A stretch of DNA of 40,044 nt, taken from positions 1,277,326 through 1,317,369 of the forward strand of contig NZ_QVFV01000002.1 of NCBI RefSeq assembly GCF_004212215.1, in the 5' to 3' direction. This DNA is from Leptolyngbya iicbica LK. GTDB taxonomy: Bacteria; Cyanobacteriota; Cyanobacteriia; Phormidesmidales; Phormidesmidaceae. Of this stretch, positions 26,614 through 36,417 are shown piece by piece. Positions within the stretch are counted from its first letter, which is position 1; each line of letters starts with the position of its first letter. Both the position numbers and the translations under genes were made by a program. A model generated the notes under the pieces. It made no database searches. It was not told where the DNA came from and was given only the letters and a program-made list of their open reading frames with translations.

Positions 26614-26843
26614 ACGCCCTACACAGCGGGACATCACCGACTTGTTGATAGCAGAACCCGGACTCAGGTTAGTCAACAGTACTTCTCTTCACAAACTTCG
26701 TCCTTACTTTTACGGAGTCAAGGCTACTGAGGCTTTACATAAGCTTTAACTTCGCCGCTGAAGTATGAAGTGTCAGAGAATAGAACCGATGAAAGCTTCG
26801 GCATCCGGCCTTTTGTTTCTAGGATTACACTGTGAAATCAATC
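26614..26843. other. Intergenic region after the RDD gene
   Basis: No convincing gene. An out-of-frame reading through the RDD end to 26749 has no motif. The following segment holds the decayed frame described at 26844-27132. Confidence 0.4.
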
Positions 26844-27132
26844 TTAATGGGAAATGCCATACCGAATTCTACGGATGCGCCTTTGAGCAATCGTCAGGTT
26901 ACTGTCTCCAGTAATAGCTGTTGCCAGAATTAACCAACCTATCCAGCGTAGTGGTAAAGCTGGGCGGCCACCTTTGGTAACTTGATCGGCATCTCTCCCT
27001 TTGATGATCGGCAAGCAGTTAACATGGCTGGATAAGAGAAAAACGATGTGCTTGAGTCACTCGAAAATGCTGGCTAATATTCATCAACAGCTCAGCGATC
27101 AGGTGGCTAAGACTGAATTTCATCCCTGCCAT
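26844..27132 (-). pseudogene. Decayed coding remnant, unidentified
   Basis: Two minus-strand frames look coding and abut with one frameshift near 27050. Frame 1 starts at the ATG at 27132 (MAGMKFSLSHLIAELLMNIS). Frame 2 runs 27056-26844 for 70 codons (VFLLSSHVNCLPIIKG, GGRPALPLRWIGWLILATAI, IAQRRIRRIRYGISH, stop) without a start codon of its own. The joined product would be about 95 residues and could be part of a lost transposase or another protein; I do not recognise the family. It lies just upstream of the polysaccharide genes. Confidence 0.35.
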
Positions 27133-27200
27133 AATGTTTCAAGGATATAAGCGGTCACAGGCTGAACTATGCAATTGTTTAAGAGTCAAGGGGTCTAGAC

Positions 27201-28610
27201 ATGCAGCAGATTAGACATATGAATCGCTCTATTCGTGAATCTGGGCTGTTAGCGATCGGCGCATTTACAGCCTGTGTAGCGCTATCAGTCTTTGCCTCGA
27301 CCAGGGTCAAGCCAACCTACACCGCCGACGCTAAGCTGCTTTTCACAAAAGAAGATACGACCTCTGCCTTCACAGATTTTGCTGGCGGTGGTGGTGATCG
27401 TCTCGAATCTTTGCTAAATGACCAAACGCCGCTGACCACTCAGATGCAGGTCATCCAGGCGCGGCCCATTTTGCAAGAAACCGTGGAGATTCTTGGCTTA
27501 CAGGATGAAGAAGGCGAGTTACTAACTGCTGATTCGCTCCGAGACGGTTTGGAAGTTGGCATTGTCAGCGGCACTGACGTACTTGAAATTAATTACGTTA
27601 GTGAAGACCCCGATACATCTGCTGCTGTAGTCAATACGATTATTGATCGCTACCGAGAGTATTCAATCACTCAAAATCGAGCCGAAGCTAGTGAAGCTAA
27701 GGAATTCTTGCTGGCTCAGTTACCGCAATCAGAGCTCGCTGTTCGCCAGGCTGAAACAGAGTTACGCGACTTCTTAGAGCAAAACAATATTGGTGTACTT
27801 GAGGACGAGGCTATCTCCCTCGTAAACCAGATTGAGCGATTGGCCGGAGAAGCGGCCACTGTGCAATCAACCTTAGAGGGCACCCGAGCTCAGGCCAATG
27901 CCCTCCAGAGTAAGCTCGGCCTGACCGCTGACCAAGCCTTTTTAGTGGGCACAATTCGCCAGAATCCTGGCGTCCAAGAAGCTTTGCTCGATTTGCAAGA
28001 AGTGGAAAGGGAAATGGCTGCAGAAGGGGCTCAATTCAAGCCCAACAGCCCGGTAATGAGGCAACTGCAGTCTCGCAAAGATTCACTAGAAGGGTTCTTG
28101 AGAGAACAAATCGCCCAAGCCGGTGGTGGTTCGCGGTTTTCACTTAGTGCAATTCAAGGAGCCGGGGCGGCTGGCGACGACATTGCTCAAGTGCTCATTC
28201 AAGACTTTGTGAACACAGAAGTTTCCTACATCGGCCTGGAGCAACAGCTTGCTACTTTACGTAATGCCCAAGCCACTTATCAGCAGCGGCTCTCCAGCAT
28301 TCCTTCGCTGAGTGCTCAAAAGCGCGCTCTTGAGCGTCGTGTGGCCGTTGCCGAAGATACCTACAGTGCACTACTTACTCGCGTTCAAGAGCTCCAAGTT
28401 CAAGAAAACGAAGCCACTTACAACACCAGAATCATTGAACCGGCGACCCCGCCATTGACGCCCGATGGGGGCTCAAAGAAAAAGTATCTTGCCGTGGGTG
28501 TCTTCGCTGGGGCGGTCGTGGCCCTGGCAATTGTCATTGGCTCCCAGGTGTTGTCTTCTCCCTTAGTTAAGCCGTCTAAGCAGCGAGAGTTAGCCAAAAC
28601 TCAGCATTAG
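27201..28610 (+). CDS. Polysaccharide chain-length regulator (Wzz/GumC-type co-polymerase)
   Basis: 469 residues. Two terminal transmembrane helices (SGLLAIGAFTACVALSVFAS near residues 13-32 and YLAVGVFAGAVVALAIVIGSQV near 428-450) flank a large periplasmic part with coiled coils (residues ~170-310 and 345-410). Conserved blocks are the Wzz start (VKPTYTADAKLLF), KPNSPVMRQLQSRKDSLEG and the pre-TM2 Pro-rich EPATPPLTPDGGSKKK. There is no C-terminal tyrosine kinase domain, so it is the co-polymerase part alone. It would set polymer length or assist export of an exopolysaccharide, together with the ligase/polymerase-like gene downstream. Confidence 0.88.
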   Translation: MQQIRHMNRSIRESGLLAIGAFTACVALSVFASTRVKPTYTADAKLLFTKEDTTSAFTDFAGGGGDRLESLLNDQTPLTTQMQVIQARPILQETVEILGLQDEEGELLTADSLRDGLEVGIVSGTDVLEINYVSEDPDTSAAVVNTIIDRYREYSITQNRAEASEAKEFLLAQLPQSELAVRQAETELRDFLEQNNIGVLEDEAISLVNQIERLAGEAATVQSTLEGTRAQANALQSKLGLTADQAFLVGTIRQNPGVQEALLDLQEVEREMAAEGAQFKPNSPVMRQLQSRKDSLEGFLREQIAQAGGGSRFSLSAIQGAGAAGDDIAQVLIQDFVNTEVSYIGLEQQLATLRNAQATYQQRLSSIPSLSAQKRALERRVAVAEDTYSALLTRVQELQVQENEATYNTRIIEPATPPLTPDGGSKKKYLAVGVFAGAVVALAIVIGSQVLSSPLVKPSKQRELAKTQH

Positions 28611-28955
28611 AATACTGTTCAAGTGGGAGGGTCCGTAACCTGTCGATACCGTCGAAAAGTGAGTTAGTTTACTTCGAGCTAGATGACAAAAGTCGGTTGT
28701 TCGTCAGTTAGCGTCTACCTATCAACTGACTAATAACTTACTAGGTAATGGGTTGGTCGGTTCATTATTGACGCAACGTATCGTTCCTGACAGCTTCTTC
28801 AGCGGTCACCCTCTTCCAAAAAACTACCACTCTATTTTCTAGCTATTAGTTGGTTAATCAAGTGATGGTATTTGCAGTCGTCAGTGCATAATGCTTAGCC
28901 AGATTCAAGATACGGTTCGTACTGCTCTTATTGTCCCAACCCCTTATATTCAAAA
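28611..28955. other. Intergenic region between the two polysaccharide genes
   Basis: About 345 bases with no gene, clear hairpin or repeat that I can support. The length suggests the downstream gene has its own promoter. Confidence 0.45.
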
Positions 28956-30326
28956 ATGATTCCTGCATTCACATTTGTTCAAGATGTCACGCGACCTGTT
29001 TTTGACTTCGCAAAGACTGATTTATTTAACAAATTAGAAAAATGGCTGATTCTCACTTATCTAGTCCTCTTTTCTAGGGGCATTGTGACCCTTGTGATGA
29101 CAGGTGGGGCCTCAGAAGGTGGTGGCGGAGGTGAGTTTGATTATGGTTTTCTGACTCTATTATGGTTGCTCAACTATCTTATTACTGCTTGCCTTTGCGT
29201 ATTAAAGTGGGATGCAATCAAAGATAGGTTGCTAGCAATCATTTCTAGCAATTATTTTTATTGGGTTTTCCTGATGTTCATTGGGCTGTCTACTATTTGG
29301 TCTGAGAAGCCAGATGAGACAGTGAAAGCCACTATCGGCATGGGGGGAACCGTTCTGTTTGGCTCTTATATTGTCTGTCGCTACAGCATAAAAGAACAGT
29401 TCAACCTATTAGTTACTTTCTTTAGCATTGTGCTGGTAAGCAGCTTATTTTTCATGTTGATTCCCGGATACGGAATTGACTTTGCCAAACATGCTGGAGC
29501 TTTCAGAGGTATATATAGTCACAAAAATATCTTTGGACCGATCATGAGCATGGGTACCTTTACCTTTCTCATTTATTCAAAAACGAATTTTTGCGTCAAC
29601 AAAAAACTTGCTTATTTAGGGTTTGCTGCCAGCTTCTTCATGGTTGTGGGCTCTAGATCTTCATCATCGCTGCTTTATACCTTACTGCTCATTTTTCTCG
29701 TGCATGCGATTCAAGTTTTACGCTTGCGTGGGCAATTATTTGCCTGGTCCTTGATGGCATTGGCGAGTCTGTACTTCTTCATCACCACTTGGCAAGAGAC
29801 GATTAAAGTGACTGTTCTTAATTGGCTAGGCAAAGATCCGACTTTGACGGGCCGTACTGACATTTGGGATGTCATTCTGGATAAAATTCAGGAGCGGTTA
29901 TGGCTGGGATATGGATTTGATGGATTTTGGCACGGAATTTATGGTGAATCATTCTATGTGCGAAACGCTGTCAGATGGGACTTACCTAACGCCCATAACG
30001 GTTATCTAGATCTGGCTTTGGAAATTGGCATCGTTGGGGTGGCGCTATTGATGCTGGTGATGTGGATATCCTTTGTCAAGGGGTTGGCTATTCTGAAAAA
30101 TGATTTTTCGTGGCCTCAAGTTTGGCCACTCGTATTTATTTTCTACACTCTAATGATTAATATGAGCGAGAGCTCATTGGCGAATCAAAATAGCTTTCAG
30201 ACGATCATGATGACGATCGCGTTTACATCTGTATCGCTTGAATTTAATAAGTATTTTAAGGCGACTGCGGCTCTTCCTGATGACCTGCCAAGTGCTCAAG
30301 GAGAGCTCGTGCAGCGTCAACTTTGA
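28956..30326 (+). CDS. O-antigen ligase / polymerase family membrane protein
   Basis: 456 residues with about eleven transmembrane helices. The Wzy_C/O-antigen-ligase pattern is clear: GAFRGIYSHKNIFGPIMSMG in the central part, the large periplasmic loop DPTLTGRTDIWDVILDKIQERLWLGYGFDGFW, then LPNAHNGYLDLALEIGIVG. The conserved His of AHNGYLDL is present. Such proteins transfer or polymerise undecaprenol-linked glycans on the periplasmic face. Following a Wzz-like gene, it likely acts in exopolysaccharide or surface-polymer assembly. Glycosyltransferases are not in the window. Codon use is somewhat more AT-rich than in the neighbours. Confidence 0.88.
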   Translation: MIPAFTFVQDVTRPVFDFAKTDLFNKLEKWLILTYLVLFSRGIVTLVMTGGASEGGGGGEFDYGFLTLLWLLNYLITACLCVLKWDAIKDRLLAIISSNYFYWVFLMFIGLSTIWSEKPDETVKATIGMGGTVLFGSYIVCRYSIKEQFNLLVTFFSIVLVSSLFFMLIPGYGIDFAKHAGAFRGIYSHKNIFGPIMSMGTFTFLIYSKTNFCVNKKLAYLGFAASFFMVVGSRSSSSLLYTLLLIFLVHAIQVLRLRGQLFAWSLMALASLYFFITTWQETIKVTVLNWLGKDPTLTGRTDIWDVILDKIQERLWLGYGFDGFWHGIYGESFYVRNAVRWDLPNAHNGYLDLALEIGIVGVALLMLVMWISFVKGLAILKNDFSWPQVWPLVFIFYTLMINMSESSLANQNSFQTIMMTIAFTSVSLEFNKYFKATAALPDDLPSAQGELVQRQL

Positions 30327-30671
30327 GCAGATGCTTGGGGACTCTCATAGCAAATTCTTAAGCGATCGCTGGCGGCTGAGATGCCCTGTAATTTTACATG
30401 GCCGCAATTTAATAGACTGGCATCTTTGGGCTCAGAGCGTTGTATCGCTGTAACAGCTTGAATTTTCATCATCACTGTGTAGAAGGCACCGCAGTCTAGA
30501 TTGGTTCGACAATCATTTTGTCTAGCTCGTTCCTCCGCGCTTACACGCTCGCTGCACCGGGCTGGTAAAGACATCGGTAGAATGACTGCCATAATGGCAG
30601 GTCTTATGATCGCTACTTAGACGCAAAATTCTGTTCTTTGCCCAAAGCTGACCCTTGAGTTTACAAAATTG
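30327..30671. other. Intergenic region
   Basis: About 345 bases; a minus-strand frame at 30317-30592 has no motif and I regard it as noise. No hairpin strong enough to call. Confidence 0.4.
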
Positions 30672-31931
30672 ATGCCTCACCCTTTTGTGACTGCTCCAAC
30701 GACCTTAGATCTCGATTTTGTGCGATCTCACTTTCCCGCCCTTGATCAAGGCTGGACATTTTTTGATAATGCTGGAGGTTCGCAGATTTTGCGCCCGGTG
30801 GTGGAGCGTATCACTGAGTTTTTGTATCACTCAAACGTGCAGTTGGGAGCCTCTTACGAGGTGTCACAGGTCGCCTCAGATCGGGTCAACCAGGGAACAG
30901 CCGCGATCGCTCAGCTAATCAATGCTCCCGAGCCCGATACCGTTGTTCTTGGTCCCAGCGCCTCAGCGTTATTTCGCATGTTGGCGCACTGCTTAGGGCA
31001 GACACTGCAACCCGGCGATGAAATTATTGTGACCAATAGCGACCACGAGGCGAATATAACCCCGTGGATGGAGCTGCAGCGGCAGGGCATCATCGTCAAG
31101 ATTTGGCCGGTCGATGCAGCTTCTTTAGAATTACGTTTGGCAGATTTGACCGCGTTACTGACCCCCCGGACACGGTTAGTGGCGGTGACTCACACCTCTA
31201 ACGTGTTGGGCACCATCAACCCCATTCGCGCGATCGCCGATTGCGTTCATGCTCACGGGGCATTGATTTGCGTCGACGGCGTTGCTTTTGCGCCCCATCG
31301 TCAAGTAGACGTGCAAGCGCTGGATGTCGATTTCTATGCCTTCAGTCTGTACAAGGTCTATGGCCCCCACTTGGCCATGCTGTATGGCAAACGTGAACAC
31401 CTATTAGCTTTGCCGAGTTACAACCACTTTTTTATCGAACCGACGGCCATTCCTTACAAGTTTCAGCCGGGGGGGACGAGTTATGAATTGAGTTATGGGC
31501 TCACAGCGATTCCCGAATATTTGCAGGCGATCGCCCGGCACCATGCACAAGAGGCTATACCTCAGACGCCTTTTGCCCAAATGCAACAGGCTTTTGACCT
31601 GATTCAGCAGCATGAGGCCGCTCTGAGCGATCGCCTGCTCTCCTTTCTCCGCGCTAAATCTAATGTTCGGATCATTGGTTGTCCCGAAGCAGACGCCACC
31701 CGGCGCGTACCCACGATTTCTTTTGTGGTAGATGGCATTGCCAGCGATACGCTGCCGCCACGTCTTGATCCCCATCAGATTGGCATCCGCTATGGCCACT
31801 TTTACGCCCTGCGGCTCATCGAAGACCTCGGCCTCATGCCCCAAAATGGGGTGGTGCGGGTAAGCATGGTGCACTACAACACGCTGGAAGAATGCGATCG
31901 CCTGATTGCCCTGTTAGACGACCTTTTTTGA
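30672..31931 (+). CDS. Class V aminotransferase, cysteine-desulfurase-like
   Basis: 419 residues from the ATG at 30672. Fold-type I PLP motifs: TFFDNAGGSQI at the start, NSDHEANITPWMELQ (His125, ring stacking), VDGVAFAPH (Asp202, PLP nitrogen) and SLYKVYGPH with the Schiff-base Lys228. The usual start of SufS/IscS-type proteins and a late GIRYGHFYALRLIEDLG block fit the cysteine-desulfurase-like subfamily often annotated VC1184-like. No clear catalytic cysteine loop is seen, so sulfur mobilisation is not certain; other class V activities are possible. No suf/isc genes adjoin. Confidence 0.82.
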   Translation: MPHPFVTAPTTLDLDFVRSHFPALDQGWTFFDNAGGSQILRPVVERITEFLYHSNVQLGASYEVSQVASDRVNQGTAAIAQLINAPEPDTVVLGPSASALFRMLAHCLGQTLQPGDEIIVTNSDHEANITPWMELQRQGIIVKIWPVDAASLELRLADLTALLTPRTRLVAVTHTSNVLGTINPIRAIADCVHAHGALICVDGVAFAPHRQVDVQALDVDFYAFSLYKVYGPHLAMLYGKREHLLALPSYNHFFIEPTAIPYKFQPGGTSYELSYGLTAIPEYLQAIARHHAQEAIPQTPFAQMQQAFDLIQQHEAALSDRLLSFLRAKSNVRIIGCPEADATRRVPTISFVVDGIASDTLPPRLDPHQIGIRYGHFYALRLIEDLGLMPQNGVVRVSMVHYNTLEECDRLIALLDDLF

Positions 31932-32351
31932 ACTCCCAACCCCAAGAGGTTTCTCCGTTGTTTAACAGACGCTGCACGATTGGACACTGCAAACTTGACG
32001 ACGGGCATCCGAATCATCTCTCATAGACCGGATGAACCAGGGGTAGTCCCTAATAAGTAAGGATAGCTATAAATAGCTCCACACAGGGCTTTCAGCGCTT
32101 GGATGACTTTGCGAGAGCTCAAGTAAACCGCTCACTTTCACCCGTTGGGTAGCAATATGGCTTGGATATCCACGAAATAATCAACGTTAGGCTCTTTGCC
32201 TTTAGTCAATACTGAGATGCTTTCACCCATATAGCAATTCGACCAAACTATTGCAGTTAGGGAGTTTCAAGTGTCCTTACACGTTTAGGACTACCGAACC
32301 AGGCTTTGAAAGCGGTGTGATCGCTGGTCGCCGTTGCGGTTTGTGCGAGCC
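31932..32351. other. Intergenic region between convergent genes
   Basis: About 420 bases between the convergent aminotransferase and glucosidase genes. I see no gene, and no clear terminator hairpin. Confidence 0.4.
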
Positions 32352-33998
32352 TTAGCAGAGGTTGGCAAAGTAGACGCCGTAGGGGGGCAGTTCCAATGTG
32401 TGGTGAAAGCTGCGATCGCTAAACACATTTTGTGCTGTCGGTTCGCACTGAGGAAAGCGGGTCATGTCTTGATAGACCGTATCGGCACTGAGGTTGAATA
32501 GACAGAGCAACTGCTGCTCGTCGCAGGCGCGAATGAATCCGACCAGGGGTTCGGCGTCCAGCTTCAGCAGATGTAAGTCACCGCCCTGGAGAGCGGGCTG
32601 CAACCGCCGCCAGTGAATCAACCGGCGATAGCGGTGCAGCAACGAACTGGGGTCCGCTTCTTGCACATCGACCGCGTAGGGCAGGTGCTCCTCGGGAATC
32701 GGCAGCCAGGGTTCTGCAGCCTTGGTGAATCCGGCCTGGTACGCCGCTTGGCGCCAGGGCATGGGCGTACGCGAGCCATCCCGCCCAAGTACCTGCGGAT
32801 AGCCTTGAATGCCGAAGGGATCCTGCATTTTTTCGTGGGGAATGTCGGCCTGGGTAAGCCCCAGTTCGTCGCCCTGATAAATGCAGCAGTTCCCTTTCAG
32901 AGAAATGATCAACGCCGCAAACATGCTGTCAAAGGCATCCCGCAGGAACTCTTCGGTGGGCTGGTACTTGCTCCAGCGACTCTTCAACCGGGGAAAATCG
33001 TGGGTGCCTGCCGTCCAACAAATGACACCATCATCAAACAGGGTATCGACCTGGTGGATCAGATGCTTGACTCGCTGAGCAGTGAGCGGTTCGTCGGTCA
33101 TGAGCGACGAGTTGTACGCCGTATGCAGGCGATCGCGCCCTCTGACGTAATCGCTAGAGGTAGACAACGCATCTTCGGCGCTGCTGATTTCCGCTAGGGT
33201 GGTGGCGTCGTATTCATCCATCAGTTGGCGAATCGGTTTGAGCAGCTTCAGCGTTTCGGCCTGACAAAAGTTGTAGAGATTGACCTGGGAAAAGAACGGA
33301 TCCGTGGGGGAAGCGCCGGCGGGTCGTGGCTTATCGGCTGGCCGCATGGGATTGTCTTGCAGAGAGCGATCGTAGGTAAAGAAATTCACCACATCAAGGC
33401 GGAAGCCATCGACCCCCATCTCTAGCCAAAAGCGGGCCGTATCGAGGATGGCGTCCAACACGTCTGGGTTGTACCAGTTCAAATCGGGCTGACTGTCGAG
33501 AAAGTTGTGGAGATAGTATTGCTGCCGTCGCGGTTCCCAGGTCCAGGCGCTGCCGCCAAAGGTCGAGAGCCAGTTGTTGGGGGGCGTGCCGTCGGGTTTA
33601 GCATCCACCCACACATACCAGTCGGCCTTGGGATTGTCGCGGCTCAGGCGACTTTCTTCAAACCAGGGGTGTTGGTCCGAGGTGTGATTCCACACCTGGT
33701 CGATGAGTACCTTGAGGCCGCGATCGTGGGCCGCGTGCAGGATGTCTTTAAAGTCATCCAGGGTGCCAAAGATAGGATCGACGTCGCGATAGTCGGAAAT
33801 GTCGTAGCCAAAGTCTTTCATCGGCGACTTAAAGAAGGGCGAAATCCACACGGCATCCACTCCTAAGCTCGCTACATAGTCGAGCTGTTGCAAAATGCCA
33901 GGCAGATCGCCAATGCCATCCCCCGTACTATCCATAAAGCTGCGGGGATAGATCTGGTAGATGACGGCACTGCGCCACCAGGCGGAAGAGGAAGTCAT
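32352..33998 (-). CDS. GH13 alpha-glucosidase-type glycoside hydrolase
   Basis: 548 residues from the ATG at 33998 (MTSSSAWWRSAVIYQIYPRS); 52 codons upstream are open but overlap the previous gene. The GH13 TIM barrel has LIDQVWNHTSD (region I), GVDGFRLDV with nucleophile Asp202 (region II), TLAEI with acid/base Glu270 (region III) and GTHD with His333/Asp334 (region IV). SFMDSTGDGIGDLPGI and FKSPMKDFGYDISDY match oligo-1,6-glucosidase/alpha-glucosidase subfamilies. The expected activity is hydrolysis or transfer of alpha-glucosyl units from short oligosaccharides in the cytoplasm. It follows a paralogue by 52 bp, likely one operon. No signal peptide. Confidence 0.9.
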   Translation of the reverse strand: MTSSSAWWRSAVIYQIYPRSFMDSTGDGIGDLPGILQQLDYVASLGVDAVWISPFFKSPMKDFGYDISDYRDVDPIFGTLDDFKDILHAAHDRGLKVLIDQVWNHTSDQHPWFEESRLSRDNPKADWYVWVDAKPDGTPPNNWLSTFGGSAWTWEPRRQQYYLHNFLDSQPDLNWYNPDVLDAILDTARFWLEMGVDGFRLDVVNFFTYDRSLQDNPMRPADKPRPAGASPTDPFFSQVNLYNFCQAETLKLLKPIRQLMDEYDATTLAEISSAEDALSTSSDYVRGRDRLHTAYNSSLMTDEPLTAQRVKHLIHQVDTLFDDGVICWTAGTHDFPRLKSRWSKYQPTEEFLRDAFDSMFAALIISLKGNCCIYQGDELGLTQADIPHEKMQDPFGIQGYPQVLGRDGSRTPMPWRQAAYQAGFTKAAEPWLPIPEEHLPYAVDVQEADPSSLLHRYRRLIHWRRLQPALQGGDLHLLKLDAEPLVGFIRACDEQQLLCLFNLSADTVYQDMTRFPQCEPTAQNVFSDRSFHHTLELPPYGVYFANLC

Positions 33999-34050
33999 AA
34001 CATCGGTCCTTGGTTTCGACAGTCGAAATTGGGGGCGTGGCGATCGCCCT

Positions 34051-35895
34051 TCATTCCTTGTTTTGACGGCTAGCGGTGGCAGAACGGTGGCCCACCGGGA
34101 GCAAATCGGCCTCGGCCCCCGCTCCGGCCCCATTGGGATGTGCCTCGGCCTCATTCGCCGCCGTCGATTGGGATTGGCTGGCGTCAGCGGCTGTGGCCTC
34201 TGCAGGCTCAGATGAGCTAGTTAACTGGGTTGGCGGCGTGAGATTGCCAAAGAAATAGCCATAGCCCCGCAGACGCAACATGCCATCGTTGCGCTTAGCC
34301 GCTGGTTTGGCCCCAGTGGCGGTGATACACGGCAGCCAATCTTCGTGCAGATCAAAGTGGGCCGTATCCGGACTCAGGTTAAAAATGCACAGCAGTCGCT
34401 GCTGGGGAGCCTCGCGGATGAACGCAAACACGGGCTCATCCGTATCCAAAATTTCGCAATCGCCCTGCATCAAGGCCGGCTGATGTTTACGCCAGTGCAG
34501 CAGGCGTCGCCAGGTGTTGAGCAGTGAGCTGGGATCCTGGGTTTGGGCATCGACGGCCCGCGATCGGTGGACGTCGGGAATCGGCAGCCACGTATCTTCG
34601 TGGGTCGAGAAGCCGGCACTGACGGCGGTCGCTTGCCAGGGCATGGGGGTGCGGGAGCCGTCGCGTCCGACCACATCAGGATACAGCGCCTTGCCAAAGG
34701 GATCTTGAATTTGGTTCACCGAAATGTCTTCGGGAATGCGGGCTTCGGTCAATCCCAACTCGTCGCCTTGATACAGGCAGAGGGCACCGGGCATGGTCAC
34801 CAACATGGCCGCCGCCTGGTGATAGAAGGTTTCGGGATAGGGGGTGCCGGTGGCATCCTGGCCCAACCAGCGACTCCGCAGCCGCCCATAGTCGTGATTG
34901 CCCACAACCCAGCAGTTGCCGCCGTCAGTAAAATACTTGTCCACTTTTTCGAGGGTGCGGCGCATGAGGGTGGCGCTGATGGGTTCTTCGACCAATAACG
35001 CACTGTTGTAGGCGAGGTGCGATCGCCCCTCCCCCTGCACATATTCACTGGATAGGGCGATGGAATCTTCGCACAGCGTCACCTCGGCCAGGGTCACCGT
35101 ATCGGGATATTGATTCACCAGTTCTCGAATCGGGTTCAACGCATCCAGCGCTTCGGGACGGCAAAAGCTGTACTTAAACATCATTTTGGCCATCGGATTT
35201 TCAGGATCAATGCCGTCAGGATGGGGGCTGCCCTCGGGGCGCATCGGCTCGTCCCGCAGCTCCGGGTCGTGGATGAAAAAGTTCGGCGCGTCAATGCGAA
35301 ACCCGTCAACGCCGCGATCAAGCCAAAACTTGGCCCGCTGCAAAATGGCGTCTACCACTTCCGGGTTGTCCCAATTCAATTTGGGCTGGCTGCGCAAAAA
35401 GTGGAAGAGAAAATACTGTTCCCGCTTGGGTTCCCACGCCCAGGCCGAGGCTCCATTAAAGGCCGACAGCCAGTTGTTTGGCGGCGAACCATCCGGCTTT
35501 GGGTCCGCCCACACGTACCAATCCGCTTTGGGATTATCGCGGCTTTCGCGACTTTCCAAAAACCAAAAGTGGCGATCGCTAGTGTGGCCCCACACCTGGT
35601 CCACCACCATCCGCAAACCCCGAGCGTGGGTCAGCGCCAGCAGTTTGTCGAATACATCCAGATCACCAATGACCGGATCGATGTCGGTCATGTCCGTAAT
35701 GTCGTACCCCAGATCATCCATCGGTGACTCGTAAATCGGGGTCAGCCAAATCGCGTCAACGCCGAGTGCCGAGATGTAATCCAGCTTTTCGATGATGCCG
35801 TACAAATTGCCCCGGCCATCACCATCGGTATCCAAAAAGCTCCACGGCACAATCTGATAAATTACGGCGTTTTGCCACCATTCCACAGTTTGCAT
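34051..35895 (-). CDS. GH13 alpha-glucosidase-type glycoside hydrolase, paralogue
   Basis: 614 residues. Same architecture as the next gene: VVDQVWGHTSD, GVDGFRIDAPNFF (Asp202), TLAEV (Glu271), GNHD (His333/Asp334), so all catalytic residues are kept. The first 300 residues align almost column for column with the downstream protein; differences such as PWSFLDTDGDGRGNLYGI and PIYESPMDDLGYD suggest another substrate preference. Residues from ~560 form an Ala/Ser/Glu-rich tail absent from the paralogue and probably disordered. The pair probably arose by tandem duplication. Confidence 0.9.
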   Translation of the reverse strand: MQTVEWWQNAVIYQIVPWSFLDTDGDGRGNLYGIIEKLDYISALGVDAIWLTPIYESPMDDLGYDITDMTDIDPVIGDLDVFDKLLALTHARGLRMVVDQVWGHTSDRHFWFLESRESRDNPKADWYVWADPKPDGSPPNNWLSAFNGASAWAWEPKREQYFLFHFLRSQPKLNWDNPEVVDAILQRAKFWLDRGVDGFRIDAPNFFIHDPELRDEPMRPEGSPHPDGIDPENPMAKMMFKYSFCRPEALDALNPIRELVNQYPDTVTLAEVTLCEDSIALSSEYVQGEGRSHLAYNSALLVEEPISATLMRRTLEKVDKYFTDGGNCWVVGNHDYGRLRSRWLGQDATGTPYPETFYHQAAAMLVTMPGALCLYQGDELGLTEARIPEDISVNQIQDPFGKALYPDVVGRDGSRTPMPWQATAVSAGFSTHEDTWLPIPDVHRSRAVDAQTQDPSSLLNTWRRLLHWRKHQPALMQGDCEILDTDEPVFAFIREAPQQRLLCIFNLSPDTAHFDLHEDWLPCITATGAKPAAKRNDGMLRLRGYGYFFGNLTPPTQLTSSSEPAEATAADASQSQSTAANEAEAHPNGAGAGAEADLLPVGHRSATASRQNKE

Positions 35896-36284
35896 ACAGA
35901 CTTCCCTTCCCAGATTGCAAAGAACAACTGCCGAATCATTTGCGGACTCAAAGCAGTGATGAAGGAGATACCTCTAAGCCACCAAGAGCCACGTAGAGAA
36001 GATCCAGCGACGAGGGGTGTTGTGGACTAGTCCATCCAGTCTGCTAAACGTATGGCGAAGTATCTACTACGTAATTTTTATTGTGAGCGTCCCGCCAAAT
36101 TGCTACATCTATCCGGTGAAAGAGGCGGGGACTCGACCACTGACAGAATTCGTGAGGGGCTGAAGAGCCACCAACTTCAGCGGGGGGCGGCTCAGCAGCC
36201 GGTCACCTTGTCTCCAAAATGTATAGCGTTGCTCAGATAGCTCCGTTCATTAATTTGACGGAAAAACGAGGAGCTTAGGTTAGG
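35896..36284. other. Intergenic region
   Basis: Upstream of the GH13 pair. A 62-codon plus-strand frame at 36052-36240 shows no motif. Nothing else to call here; the next segment is the dispersed repeat. Confidence 0.4.
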
Positions 36285-36417
36285 AAGCAGGATTTTTCAA
36301 ATCCAACCCAAGTTTTGTTGAGCAAGCATCTTGCTTGCCCCAGGACAGCCGAGACGGCTGTCCACACTTCGATTCAATGCCCATACTTTAAACTTTTGGG
36401 CTCTCGGCACCTGACTG
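36285..36417 (-). repeat. Dispersed repeat, copy B (inverted relative to copy A)
   Basis: On the minus strand it begins CAGTCAGGTGCCGAGAGCCC and runs through a TTAAAGTATGGGCATTGAATC block, the GACAGCCGTCTCGGCTGTC hairpin and ACAAAACTTGGG. It matches copy A at 14565-14670 over both flanks. Copy B has an additional CAAGCATCTTGCTTG hairpin (36323-36337) after the first. The stem bases differ between copies but pairing is kept. Confidence 0.65.

Noticed and set aside
30317-30592. 91-codon minus-strand frame after the O-antigen-ligase gene
   Set aside because: No motif, overlaps the ligase end, cysteine-rich random composition.
36052-36240. 62-codon plus-strand ORF upstream of the dispersed repeat
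   Set aside because: No ribosome site, motif or conservation clue.
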